Assembly: GCF_035978755.1 (NCBI RefSeq)
Contig: NZ_CP108414.1
Coordinates: 7,936,001-8,000,000, forward strand
Direction of reading: 5' to 3'
Source of the DNA: Streptomyces sp. NBC_01298
GTDB lineage: Bacteria > Actinomycetota > Actinomycetes > Streptomycetales > Streptomycetaceae
DNA: 64,000 nucleotides
Shown here: piece by piece, positions 17,081 to 24,636 of the stretch
How the letters are laid out: every line of letters begins with the position of its first letter
Position numbering within the stretch: position 1 is the stretch's first letter
Program-made: the position numbers and the translations under genes
Notes under the pieces: generated by a model
Database searches by the model: none
Told to the model about the DNA's origin: nothing
What the model saw: the letters and a program-made list of their open reading frames with translations, nothing else

Positions 17081-18370
17081 GTGAACTGGCTGATCCACGA
17101 CTACCGCGAGAGCGATCTCGCGGCCGTTGTCCATCTGATCGACACCACGGCCGAACTCGGCCAGGAGTCGGTCTTCTCACTCGCCGAATGCATCAGCGCC
17201 CTCACCGACCGGCAGCCCTGCGTGGTCGCCGTCCACCAGGGCGTCCCCATCGGCGCCGCCCTCGCCTGCGTCAGCGGCGAACGCGCCTGGGTCATGCGCA
17301 TCGCCATCGCCGCCGGCTGGCGCGGCCGGGGCCTGGCCAGCGCGCTGCTCGTGGAGCTGGAGCGGCGGCTCATCGCCGCCCGCGTCGGGCGCATCGCGTA
17401 CGTCCTGCCCGAGGAGGACCTGCTCGGCGAGGGCCTGCTCAACGCCGGCTACACGCGGCAGCCCGCCGTCGCCTACTTCGAGAAGACCGAGCCGCTGCAC
17501 GGTCCGGCCGCCGGTCTCCTCGACGACCTCGGCGGCCGCTTCCTGCCGAACGACCTGTGGACCAAGGTCGCCGGCATGGAGACGGAGAAGGACCTCATCG
17601 AGCGGCGCGTGGTGCTGCCGCTCGCCGAGCCCGAGCGGGCCGCCGCGCACGGGGTGCGGCCGCCGCGCGCCATCACCCTCTTCGGCCCGCCCGGCACCGG
17701 CAAGACCACCTTCGCCCGGGCCATCGCCTCCCGGCTGGGCTGGCCCTTCGTGGAACTGCTGCCCTCCCGCCTCGCCGACGAGGGCAACCTCGCGACCGCG
17801 CTGCGCGACGCGTTCGCGCGCATCGCCGAGCTGGAACGGGTCCTCGTCTTCATCGACGAGGTCGAGGAGATAGCGCCCGTGCGCACCGAGCCCGCCCAGC
17901 CCGGCGGGATCCACGGGGTGACCAACGAGCTGCTCAAGCTGATACCCGGCTTCCGGGAGGGCGACGAACGGCTGCTGGTCTGCGCGACCAACTCCATCCG
18001 CTCCCTCGACCCGGCCTTCCTGCGCCCCGGCCGCTTCGACTACCTGATCCCGATCGGCACCCCCGACGCGGGCGCCCGCGCCGCGATCTGGGCCCGGTAC
18101 ACGGCCGGCCGTCCCGATGTGGACGTGGCGGCGCTGGTGGCGGCGAGCGAGCTGTTCACCCCGGCCGACATCGAGCACGCGGCGCGGATCGCGGCGCAGG
18201 TGTCCTTCGAGCGGGACCTGGAGGCGGTGGGCGCGCGCGGCGCGGCGGCCGCCCAGCTGGGCGCGAGCACGGAGGACTACCTGGAGGCGGTGGCGCAGGG
18301 CCGGCCGACGGTGACCCCGGCGATGACGGGGGAGTTCGCGGCGGACATCACCGCGCACGCCCGCTTCTGA
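17081..18370 (+). CDS. GNAT acetyltransferase fused to an AAA+ ATPase
   Basis: A 429-residue two-domain protein starting at GTG 17081 after CGAGGGG. Residues 1-150 form a GNAT fold: MRIAIAAGWRGRGLASALL has the acetyl-CoA-binding R-G-x-G-L-A loop. Residues about 165-420 form an AAA+ ATPase: Walker A GPPGTGKTT (202-210), Walker B VLVFIDEVEE (about 256-265), sensor ATNS and an RPGRFD arginine-finger region typical of the FtsH/CDC48/proteasomal ATPase class. No protease domain or membrane helix is present. The fusion suggests that nucleotide-driven remodelling is tied to acetylation or acyl-CoA sensing; the target is unknown. Confidence 0.85.
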   Translation: MNWLIHDYRESDLAAVVHLIDTTAELGQESVFSLAECISALTDRQPCVVAVHQGVPIGAALACVSGERAWVMRIAIAAGWRGRGLASALLVELERRLIAARVGRIAYVLPEEDLLGEGLLNAGYTRQPAVAYFEKTEPLHGPAAGLLDDLGGRFLPNDLWTKVAGMETEKDLIERRVVLPLAEPERAAAHGVRPPRAITLFGPPGTGKTTFARAIASRLGWPFVELLPSRLADEGNLATALRDAFARIAELERVLVFIDEVEEIAPVRTEPAQPGGIHGVTNELLKLIPGFREGDERLLVCATNSIRSLDPAFLRPGRFDYLIPIGTPDAGARAAIWARYTAGRPDVDVAALVAASELFTPADIEHAARIAAQVSFERDLEAVGARGAAAAQLGASTEDYLEAVAQGRPTVTPAMTGEFAADITAHARF

Positions 18371-18421
18371 GGAAGGAGCGGGAACCGAGCCGCCGCCCGC
18401 CACGGACGGGCAGGCGGAAAC

Positions 18422-18455
18422 GGCCCGCAGCCACTCCCCAAAGCGGCTGCGGGCC
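18422..18455 (+). terminator. Hairpin terminator of the GNAT-AAA gene
   Basis: Perfect 11-bp arms (GGCCCGCAGCC at 18422-18432, its complement at 18445-18455) with a 12-nt loop, 52 bp after the stop codon. Confidence 0.65.
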
Positions 18456-18698
18456 TCCCGCGCGGACTTGGCATCCGTGCGGGACGGCCACGTTCCGTTG
18501 GGGTGTATCGCCGGCTGGAACGTGGCAGCAAGGGTGCCGTGAGGGCCGCATCCCTGATGCCCTCGCCAACACATTCGAGTCAACCAGGAGCGGGGGTGGC
18601 GGCGCCTCGGCCGCACGGCCACGATCGCCCCGGCCGTAAGGACGGGCGGGCGCGCCGGGGCCGTTGGCCGAAAGGAGGACCGGGGTTAGGCTCGGGCC
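18456..18698. other. Gene-free stretch with several inverted repeats
   Basis: No convincing gene is seen. The sequence holds a perfect 10-bp inverted repeat (GCCACGTTCC at 18487-18496 with its complement at 18517-18526) and a shorter one (GAGGGC with GCCCTC, about 18541-18565). On the minus strand an open frame with unusual aromatic content crosses the area, but it has no clear start and would continue antisense through the AAA gene. A structured RNA or operator region is possible. Confidence 0.4.
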
Positions 18699-19019
18699 AT
18701 GGCCTTCGTCGTCTTCATGACCCTCCCGGGGCTCGCGCTGCTGCTCACGGCCATCGCCTTCCTCGACCTCACGCTGGAGCGCGCGGGCCGCGCCGGCCTG
18801 CTGCCCTGGCGCTGGAACGGCCGCAAGGGACAGATGTCCTCGACCGGCTTCGAGCAACTGCACGCCAGCTTCTCGCCGGGCAAGCAGAACGAGCTCAAGG
18901 AGCGGCAGAGCGCGCTGATCATGCGCGACGACGAGGAGGACGGCGCCCCGCCCCGCTCCAGCGTGGACCTCGACGGCGGGCTCGCGGTGATCCGGCTGCC
19001 CGCCGCCGGCTCCCGCTAG
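18699..19019 (+). CDS. DUF6191 family small membrane protein
   Basis: A 106-residue protein with one N-terminal hydrophobic helix (about 3-25), then a basic and polar tail containing LLPWRWNGRKGQMSSTGFEQ and KQNELKERQ. This matches the Streptomyces DUF6191 family, of unknown role. The C-terminal half is acidic and likely disordered. It stands alone, converging on the next gene. Confidence 0.75.
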   Translation: MAFVVFMTLPGLALLLTAIAFLDLTLERAGRAGLLPWRWNGRKGQMSSTGFEQLHASFSPGKQNELKERQSALIMRDDEEDGAPPRSSVDLDGGLAVIRLPAAGSR

Positions 19020-19021
19020 GG

Positions 19022-19065
19022 ACGGCCTGGGAACGGCCTGGGAACGGTCTAGGAACGGCCTAGGG
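19022..19065. repeat. Four tandem 11-bp repeats between convergent genes
   Basis: Units ACGGCCTGGGA (two perfect copies) then ACGGTCTAGGA and ACGGCCTAGGG run from 19022 to 19065. The last overlaps the stop codon region of the leftward gene. Probably slippage-derived. Confidence 0.85.
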
Positions 19066-19755
19066 ACGGCAGCGGTACGTGAACTCGACGGCGGCCGTCC
19101 GCCGTTCGGGGGAGACGAGCTGGAGCTCGGCCTTCGCGGGGTAGGTGCCCGCGCCCTGGAAGGTCCACAGCAGGTGCAGCCGGGCCTCCCTGCGGCCGCT
19201 CGGCACCCGCTCGCTGAGCTGCTCCGAGCGCGTCCCGTCACTGCGCAGCCAGCGGTACGTGAGCACCCCCGGCCGCCCGTTGGTCCGTACGACGGCCACC
19301 ACATCGGCGGTCCCGTCACAGCCGGGCCCCCCGGCGTCGGCCGCCCCGGTGGACACCACCACGTCCCCGACCTCCAGGGCCGGGCCGTAGCGCTGCCAGC
19401 CCAGGTAGCAGAGGACCCCGATCAGGACCACGGCCGCCAGGGTGTAGCGCCGCCACTCGCGCCGTCGGCGGGGGGCCGGGGCCGGGTACAGCGGGAACGG
19501 CGCGGGGAGCGCGGCCGTCACCCCCGGTCCGAAGCGCAGGACCGAGCCCTCGACCCGGTCCGGCACGGCACCGACCGGTACCCCGAACCGCGCGGTGGGG
19601 CCGGTCCGTTCGGCCCCGCCGACGGGGACGAGCCGCTCGGTGCCGTCGAGCCGCGCCGTCGGCTCCGTGCCCGCGGGGGGTCCGGTGATCCAGTGGCTGC
19701 CGAGCACGGTGGCGCTGTAGTCGTCGTCGCCCTGCGGGGCGTGGGGATCGCTCAT
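19060..19755 (-). CDS. Membrane-anchored protein paired with the sensor kinase
   Basis: A 231-residue protein with a hydrophilic N-terminal half (about 1-100), one hydrophobic helix (about 104-121) and an extracytoplasmic domain with two cysteines (in GGPGCDG and the final YRCRP) suggesting a disulfide. The outer domain resembles the one on the kinase just upstream (beta-rich, about 110 residues, with a cysteine near the end). The ATG overlaps the kinase stop codon (ATGA), so both are co-translated. The cytoplasmic part has many Thr residues (PTARLDGT, RTGPTARF), possible phosphorylation sites for the partner kinase. Function is otherwise unknown. Confidence 0.7.
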   Translation of the reverse strand: MSDPHAPQGDDDYSATVLGSHWITGPPAGTEPTARLDGTERLVPVGGAERTGPTARFGVPVGAVPDRVEGSVLRFGPGVTAALPAPFPLYPAPAPRRRREWRRYTLAAVVLIGVLCYLGWQRYGPALEVGDVVVSTGAADAGGPGCDGTADVVAVVRTNGRPGVLTYRWLRSDGTRSEQLSERVPSGRREARLHLLWTFQGAGTYPAKAELQLVSPERRTAAVEFTYRCRP

Positions 19756-21371
19756 GCCGGCTTGCACCCCCGGATGTAGATGCTCTGGACGGAACTCTGG
19801 TTGGCGGCGGCCGGCTTGGTGGTGGCGCGGACGCTCCAGTAGCAGCCGGCGCCCTGCGCGAAGGTGTGCGCGAGGGTCTGCGTGCCGGGGCTTCCGGCGG
19901 CGAACTCGACGGTCTGGCGACCGTCGGGGACGGTCAGGGCGCCCTCGGTGTCACCGGTGAACCACTCGACGACCAGGGTGTACGGGCCCGCGCCGTCGCT
20001 TTCGACGGAGAAGGAGGCCGCGGTGGTGCCCGGCGCCGTCTGCCGGAAGGAGGTGACGCTCACCGCGGAGATCCTGACGGACGGGGAGGGAGACGGGGTC
20101 GGCGTGGGGGTCGGGGTCGGCGGCTTCGTCACCGTCCAGGTCGGCTTCGGCGTGGGTGTGGCTGTCGGCGTGGGCATCGTGTAGCGCGGACTCGGGGTGG
20201 CCGACGGCGACGCGGACGGGCTCGGGGACGGGCTCGGGCTCGGCGTCGGTGAAGCGGACAGGCTCGGTCCGGGCGCCGGCGCGGGCGCGCCCGGCGCCGA
20301 CGCGCTCGACGTCGCGAACGCGTTGAGCGCCAGCGCGCCGCGCGGCTCCGAGCCCACCGCCTGGTAGCCGAGTACGGCCACCAGCCCGAGCACCAGCGCC
20401 GCCCCCGCCGCGAGCAGACCGCGCCCGCCCGGGGCCCAGCCCGGCGGCGGCGCCGGCAGGACGGTGGTGGCCAGGGCGGTGGTGCCCTGCGCCGGGGCGC
20501 CCGCGGAGGGGAACAGCAGGGGCAGCAGGGCCGCCAGCGCGGCCAGCTTGCGCTGTCCGCGTTCCTCCCACTGGGGCCCGTACGCGGCCAGGGCAACCGA
20601 CTCCAGTTCCGTGACGAACGCCTCGGCGTTCTGGGGCCGTTGTTCGGGAGCCTTGGCCAGTCCCCGCCGGATCAGCGGCCGCACCGGCTCGGGCGCCTCG
20701 GTCTCGGGTACCGGAGCTTCGATGTGCTGGACCGCGAGTTCGGCGAAGTTCTGCCCGTCGTAGGGCTTGCGGCCGGTGAGGCATTCGAAGAAGGTCGCCG
20801 TCGCCGCGTACACGTCGGCCTCGGGCGACGCGGGCCGGCCCTGCCACTGCTCCGGGGCCATGTACGCGGGCGTGCCCGCCGCCCCGGGCGTCGTGCCCAG
20901 GGGGGTGGCGATCCCGAAGTCCACCAGCTTGGAGGTCCCGTCGGCCGCGACCAGCACGTTCGCCGGCTTGTAGTCCCGGTGGACCACGCCGGCCCGGTGG
21001 GCGTCGGCCAGGCCCAGCAAGGAGCCCTTCAACAGCACGAGCGCCGCCTCCGGGCCGGTCCGTCCGCACTGCTTCAGCAGGGCGTTCAGCGGGATGCCGT
21101 CGACGAGCTCCATGACGATCGCGGCGCCGCCGGGCGCCTCGACGTACTCGTACAGCCCGACCACGTAGGGGGAGCGCAGGGCGCCGAGCAGTTGGGCCTC
21201 CGCCCGGAACTCCCGGACGAAGACCGGGTTTTCGAGCATCCGGTCGTTCAGGTACTTCACCGCGACGGCCGTACCGGTGCCCCCGTGGACCGCGAGGACG
21301 ACACGGCCGCTGGCGCCCGAACCGAGCTCGCGGACCTCCGAGTAACCGGGAACCGACCACACGCCGTTCAT
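19752..21371 (-). CDS. Receptor-type Ser/Thr protein kinase
   Basis: A 539-residue protein. The kinase domain (about 8-265) has a glycine loop GSGASG (17-22), catalytic Lys39, HRDYKPAN (131-138) and DFG (151-153), all intact. One membrane helix follows (about 320-342). The outside part starts with a Pro/Ser/Thr-rich spacer (about 365-435, runs of TPTPTP and SPSPSP) and ends in a beta-rich domain of about 105 residues with cysteines in GCYW and GCKPA. It lacks PASTA repeats. It likely signals cell-surface state to the cytoplasm and is coupled to the membrane protein downstream by an ATGA overlap. Confidence 0.9.
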   Translation of the reverse strand: MNGVWSVPGYSEVRELGSGASGRVVLAVHGGTGTAVAVKYLNDRMLENPVFVREFRAEAQLLGALRSPYVVGLYEYVEAPGGAAIVMELVDGIPLNALLKQCGRTGPEAALVLLKGSLLGLADAHRAGVVHRDYKPANVLVAADGTSKLVDFGIATPLGTTPGAAGTPAYMAPEQWQGRPASPEADVYAATATFFECLTGRKPYDGQNFAELAVQHIEAPVPETEAPEPVRPLIRRGLAKAPEQRPQNAEAFVTELESVALAAYGPQWEERGQRKLAALAALLPLLFPSAGAPAQGTTALATTVLPAPPPGWAPGGRGLLAAGAALVLGLVAVLGYQAVGSEPRGALALNAFATSSASAPGAPAPAPGPSLSASPTPSPSPSPSPSASPSATPSPRYTMPTPTATPTPKPTWTVTKPPTPTPTPTPSPSPSVRISAVSVTSFRQTAPGTTAASFSVESDGAGPYTLVVEWFTGDTEGALTVPDGRQTVEFAAGSPGTQTLAHTFAQGAGCYWSVRATTKPAAANQSSVQSIYIRGCKPA

Positions 21372-21518
21372 GCCTTCCCCCTTGCCGTGGCGTGACCGCG
21401 CCCCGGAGCCGGTCGTTCCGTGGACCGGCCATCACCTGGGACACATTTCCGCCACGGCCGGTTCCCTGTCGGAGGCCCCTGTCGGAGGCCCCCGTCGGGG
21501 GTGCTTCCGCGGCGGGGG

Positions 21519-22775
21519 TCAGGCCGCCGCGGCCCGTGCTCCGATCATGGAGTGCAGCCGGTCGGCCGCCGCCCGCCCGAAGTCCGGGTCGTTGATGTGG
21601 GTGTCGTAGTCGTAGATCCGGGCCGCGCTGCCCCGCAGCCCGTCGCGCAGCGCAGAGAACAGGGCCCCGTCGGCTTCGGGGTCGTGGTAGGGCCCGCCCG
21701 GAGCACCGAGCGTGGACAGCCCGCGCAGGGGCACGCAGACGGCCGTGGGACCGGTGGCCGTACGGAGTTTGGCGGCGACCCGGCGGCCGAGCTCGGCGCA
21801 CTCGGCCCCGGTCGTACGGATCACCGTGATCGAGGGGTTGTGGACGCGGACCCGGCGGTAGCGGACCCGTTCGGGCAGGCTCTCCATCGGGCCGAACTTC
21901 ACCATGTCCAGCGCCCCCAGGCTCACCACCTGCGGGATCCCGGCCCGCCCGGCGGCGCTGAGCCGGTCGGGACCGGCGGTGAGGATGCCGCCGCACAGGT
22001 CGTCGGCGAGCTCGCTGAGCGTGAGGTCGAGGACGCCCGCGAAGATCCCCTGGCCTGCCAGGGTCTCCAGGGTCCGGCCACCGGTGCCGCTGACGTGGAA
22101 GACCAGGACCTCGTAGCCCAGCTCGGTCAGCCGTTCCCGGGCCGCGTCCACCCCGATGGTGGTCACGCCCGCCATGCTCGCCGCGATCAGCGGCCGGGGC
22201 CCCGAGCCCAGCCGGGCCGGGCGGCGCAGCTCCAGGGCGGAGCGTGCGAAGGCCTCGGCCATCCCGGCGACGGCCGCGACGGCATTGGCGAGGACCGGAG
22301 CGGAGACGCTGTTGATCCCCGCGATGTCCACGACGCTGTACATCATCGTGATGTCCGCGGATCCGACGTACGGGGCCACGTCCCCGGACGCCATGGACGA
22401 GACCATCACCTTCGGTACGCCGAGCGGCAGGGCGCGCATCGCCCGGGTGGCGATGGAGGTCCCGCCGCTGCCGCCGATCGCGAGGACTCCGTGCAGCCGG
22501 CCTTCGGCGTGCAGGCGTAAGAGGGTCGCTTCCGCGCCCCGGGCCATCGTGGTCACGGCCGCACCCCGGTCGGCGGCGGCGCGCAGTTCGGACAGTTCCG
22601 TTCCCGCGGCCCGCGCCACCGCTTCGCGCGGTATGTCGGCGGGGACCCGGGGCTCGTCCATGATTCCTGTGTCGACCGTGATCACTTCGACGCCGGCGCG
22701 CAGCAGCCTCTCGCGCAGCCAGCCGTACTCCACACCCTTGGTGTCCAGGGTTCCCACCAGCACGACGTTCGTCAT
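21519..22775 (-). CDS. Tm-1-like ATP-binding domain protein (UPF0261)
   Basis: A 418-residue protein starting VVLVGTLDTKG, the diagnostic opening of the UPF0261/Tm-1-like family, with IGGSGGTS near residue 97 and HVSGTGGRTLE near 227. The plant Tm-1 protein of this family binds viral replicase; bacterial members have a TIM-barrel half and are of unknown role. The ATG at 22775 places the conserved motif at the very start; two other possible starts lie 15 and 36 bp upstream (ATG and TTG). No strong ribosome-binding site is seen before any of them. Confidence 0.8.
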   Translation of the reverse strand: MTNVVLVGTLDTKGVEYGWLRERLLRAGVEVITVDTGIMDEPRVPADIPREAVARAAGTELSELRAAADRGAAVTTMARGAEATLLRLHAEGRLHGVLAIGGSGGTSIATRAMRALPLGVPKVMVSSMASGDVAPYVGSADITMMYSVVDIAGINSVSAPVLANAVAAVAGMAEAFARSALELRRPARLGSGPRPLIAASMAGVTTIGVDAARERLTELGYEVLVFHVSGTGGRTLETLAGQGIFAGVLDLTLSELADDLCGGILTAGPDRLSAAGRAGIPQVVSLGALDMVKFGPMESLPERVRYRRVRVHNPSITVIRTTGAECAELGRRVAAKLRTATGPTAVCVPLRGLSTLGAPGGPYHDPEADGALFSALRDGLRGSAARIYDYDTHINDPDFGRAAADRLHSMIGARAAAA

Positions 22776-22823
22776 ACGTGCAATGTCCATGCAGGTGGGG
22801 TTTGTTGGCAAGTAAAGGTCAGG

Positions 22824-23300
22824 TCAACCCTCGTTCGCCAGAACGTCCAACAGCCTCTCCACGAAAGGAATCTGAGACACCACCAGCTTGGTTCTGGCCA
22901 CCTGGGGCGTGAACCACTCCACCCGGTCCAGCTCGGGGAACTCCTCCATCCGCCCCGACTTGGGCGGCCACTCCATGGTGAAGGTGCCGTGCACCGCGAG
23001 GGCCGGATCCAGGTCCGCGCGGACCGCCCAGATGGTCACCAGTTTCCCGCTGGTCATCCGCACCTCGCCCAGCGGCAGGTACGGACCCTCGGGCGGCGGC
23101 AGCCCGACCTCCTCCTCGAACTCCCGGCGGGCCGCGTCGCGCGCGCTCTCCTCGGGCCCGTACTCGCCCTTCGGGATGGCCCAGGCGCCCGTGTCGCGGC
23201 GCTCCCAGAGGGGGCCGCCCATATGGCCGAGCAGGATCTCCACCCCGGCCCCGGGACGCGAGCGGAACAGGAGCAGTCCGGCGCTGCGCTTCGTGGTCAT
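22824..23300 (-). CDS. Nudix hydrolase of the Ap4A/diphosphoinositol type
   Basis: A 158-residue protein with a complete Nudix box: G-E-Y-G-P then AARREFEEEVG. The N-terminus (SAGLLLFR) and the WAIPKGE motif resemble Ap4A hydrolase-like Nudix proteins. It likely hydrolyses dinucleoside polyphosphates or related damaged nucleotides. It is followed 48 bp later by the UPF0261 gene on the same strand. Confidence 0.87.
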   Translation of the reverse strand: MTTKRSAGLLLFRSRPGAGVEILLGHMGGPLWERRDTGAWAIPKGEYGPEESARDAARREFEEEVGLPPPEGPYLPLGEVRMTSGKLVTIWAVRADLDPALAVHGTFTMEWPPKSGRMEEFPELDRVEWFTPQVARTKLVVSQIPFVERLLDVLANEG

Positions 23301-23337
23301 GGCCCGATCCCTACCCCGTCCGGGCGCGGCTCAGGCC

Positions 23338-23370
23338 GGCGGCGGGCCGGGCGGTGGCAGGCCCGCCGCC
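23338..23370 (-). terminator. Hairpin terminator of the CDF transporter gene
   Basis: Perfect 11-bp arms (GGCGGCGGGCC at 23338-23348, complement at 23360-23370) with an 11-nt loop, starting 12 bp downstream of the CDF stop codon. Confidence 0.7.
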
Positions 23371-23381
23371 CGCGCCGCGGC

Positions 23382-24467
23382 TCAGTGGTCGTGCGGGCCC
23401 TGGCGGTGGACCGGGCCGTGGGCGTCCGCGCAGTGCGAGTCGGGCTCCCGGTCCTCGCCGGGGCGGCCGACCGTGAGCAGGGAGTCCTGGGCGTGGTCCA
23501 CCTGGAGGGTGGTGTGCGTGATCCCGTACTCCTTCGCCAGCAGCGCCTCCAGGTCCCGGCGCACGGCGTGGCAGTCGCCCTCCGGGGCCACCAGGACGTG
23601 CGCGGACAGGGCGGCCTGCCCGGAGGTGATGGTCCAGATGTGCAGGTCGTGGACCTCGGTGACGGGCGGCTGCGCGACCAGCCGGTCGCCGACGGTGTCC
23701 GGGTCCACGTGGGCCGGGGCGGCCTCCAGGAGGATGCGGCCGGACTCGCGGACCAGTCCGTAGCCCGCCTTGACCATCAGGACGACCACGACGAGCGAGG
23801 CGATCGAGTCGGCCTGCCGGAAACCGGTGGTGAGCACGATGAGACCGGCGACGGCGGTGCCGATGAAGGCGAACAGGTCGTTGAGGATGTGCTGGTAGGC
23901 GCCCTCGACGGCCAGCGAGGTGCGGTTCGCCTTCGAGATGCACCAGGCCGCCACGATGTTGACGACGATCCCGGCCAGCGCCGTCACCAGCACCAGCCCG
24001 CCCTCCACGGGCGGCGGATCGAGCAGCCGCCGTACGGCCTCGTACGCCAGCCAGACCGCGAGCAGCAGCAGGGTGAGGCCGTTGGCCTGGGCGGAGAGTA
24101 TCTCCGCACGCTTGAGACCGTACGTGAAACCGCCGCGGGCCGGCCGGGCGGCCAGCCGCATCGCGATCAGCGCGAGGACGATCGAGACGGCGTCCGTCAG
24201 CATGTGCGCGGCGTCGGAGATCAGGGCCAGCGAGTGCGCCAGGACGCCGATGACCACCTCGACGGCCATGAAGCCCGCGATGAGCCCGAGGGCGATGCCG
24301 AGCCAGCGCCGGTCCGCGTCGGCGGCGACACCGTGGCTGTGACCCGCGTGGCCGTCGCCGTGGCCGTGGCCGTGACCATCGGGGCCTTCGTGCCCCTGGT
24401 GGCCGGCGGTGACGACGCCGGCGGCGGCGTGGTCGTGCGGCGCGTGATCGTGATCGTGCGCGCTCAT
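23382..24467 (-). CDS. Cation diffusion facilitator, zinc/cadmium exporter type
   Basis: A 361-residue transporter. The first 46 residues are packed with His (HDHDHAPHDH, HGHGHGDGHAGHSH), a metal-sensing tail. Six hydrophobic helices span about 55-260. Helix 2 has the metal site SDAAHMLTD and helix 5 has HILND, the HxxxD pair of zinc-type CDF proteins. A cytoplasmic domain with VHDLHIWTI (dimerisation and metal site) follows, and a second His-containing stretch ends the protein. It exports Zn2+ or similar ions in exchange for protons. Start ATG 24467 follows GGGGGACACC. Confidence 0.92.
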   Translation of the reverse strand: MSAHDHDHAPHDHAAAGVVTAGHQGHEGPDGHGHGHGDGHAGHSHGVAADADRRWLGIALGLIAGFMAVEVVIGVLAHSLALISDAAHMLTDAVSIVLALIAMRLAARPARGGFTYGLKRAEILSAQANGLTLLLLAVWLAYEAVRRLLDPPPVEGGLVLVTALAGIVVNIVAAWCISKANRTSLAVEGAYQHILNDLFAFIGTAVAGLIVLTTGFRQADSIASLVVVVLMVKAGYGLVRESGRILLEAAPAHVDPDTVGDRLVAQPPVTEVHDLHIWTITSGQAALSAHVLVAPEGDCHAVRRDLEALLAKEYGITHTTLQVDHAQDSLLTVGRPGEDREPDSHCADAHGPVHRQGPHDH

Positions 24468-24636
24468 GGTGTCCCCCGTGAGTCGTGGCGAGTCGCTTGC
24501 GCGTTCCGCTTCGCCTGAAGTGAAGCGCACCTCGAGGCGATGGGCAAAGGCTGCAACGGGGACCGTTGTCATTACCCATAAGCCCAGCCTGACCTGCGGT
24601 TATGCCGGGTGCTCCGGATCGTGGGAAAATCGCCCC

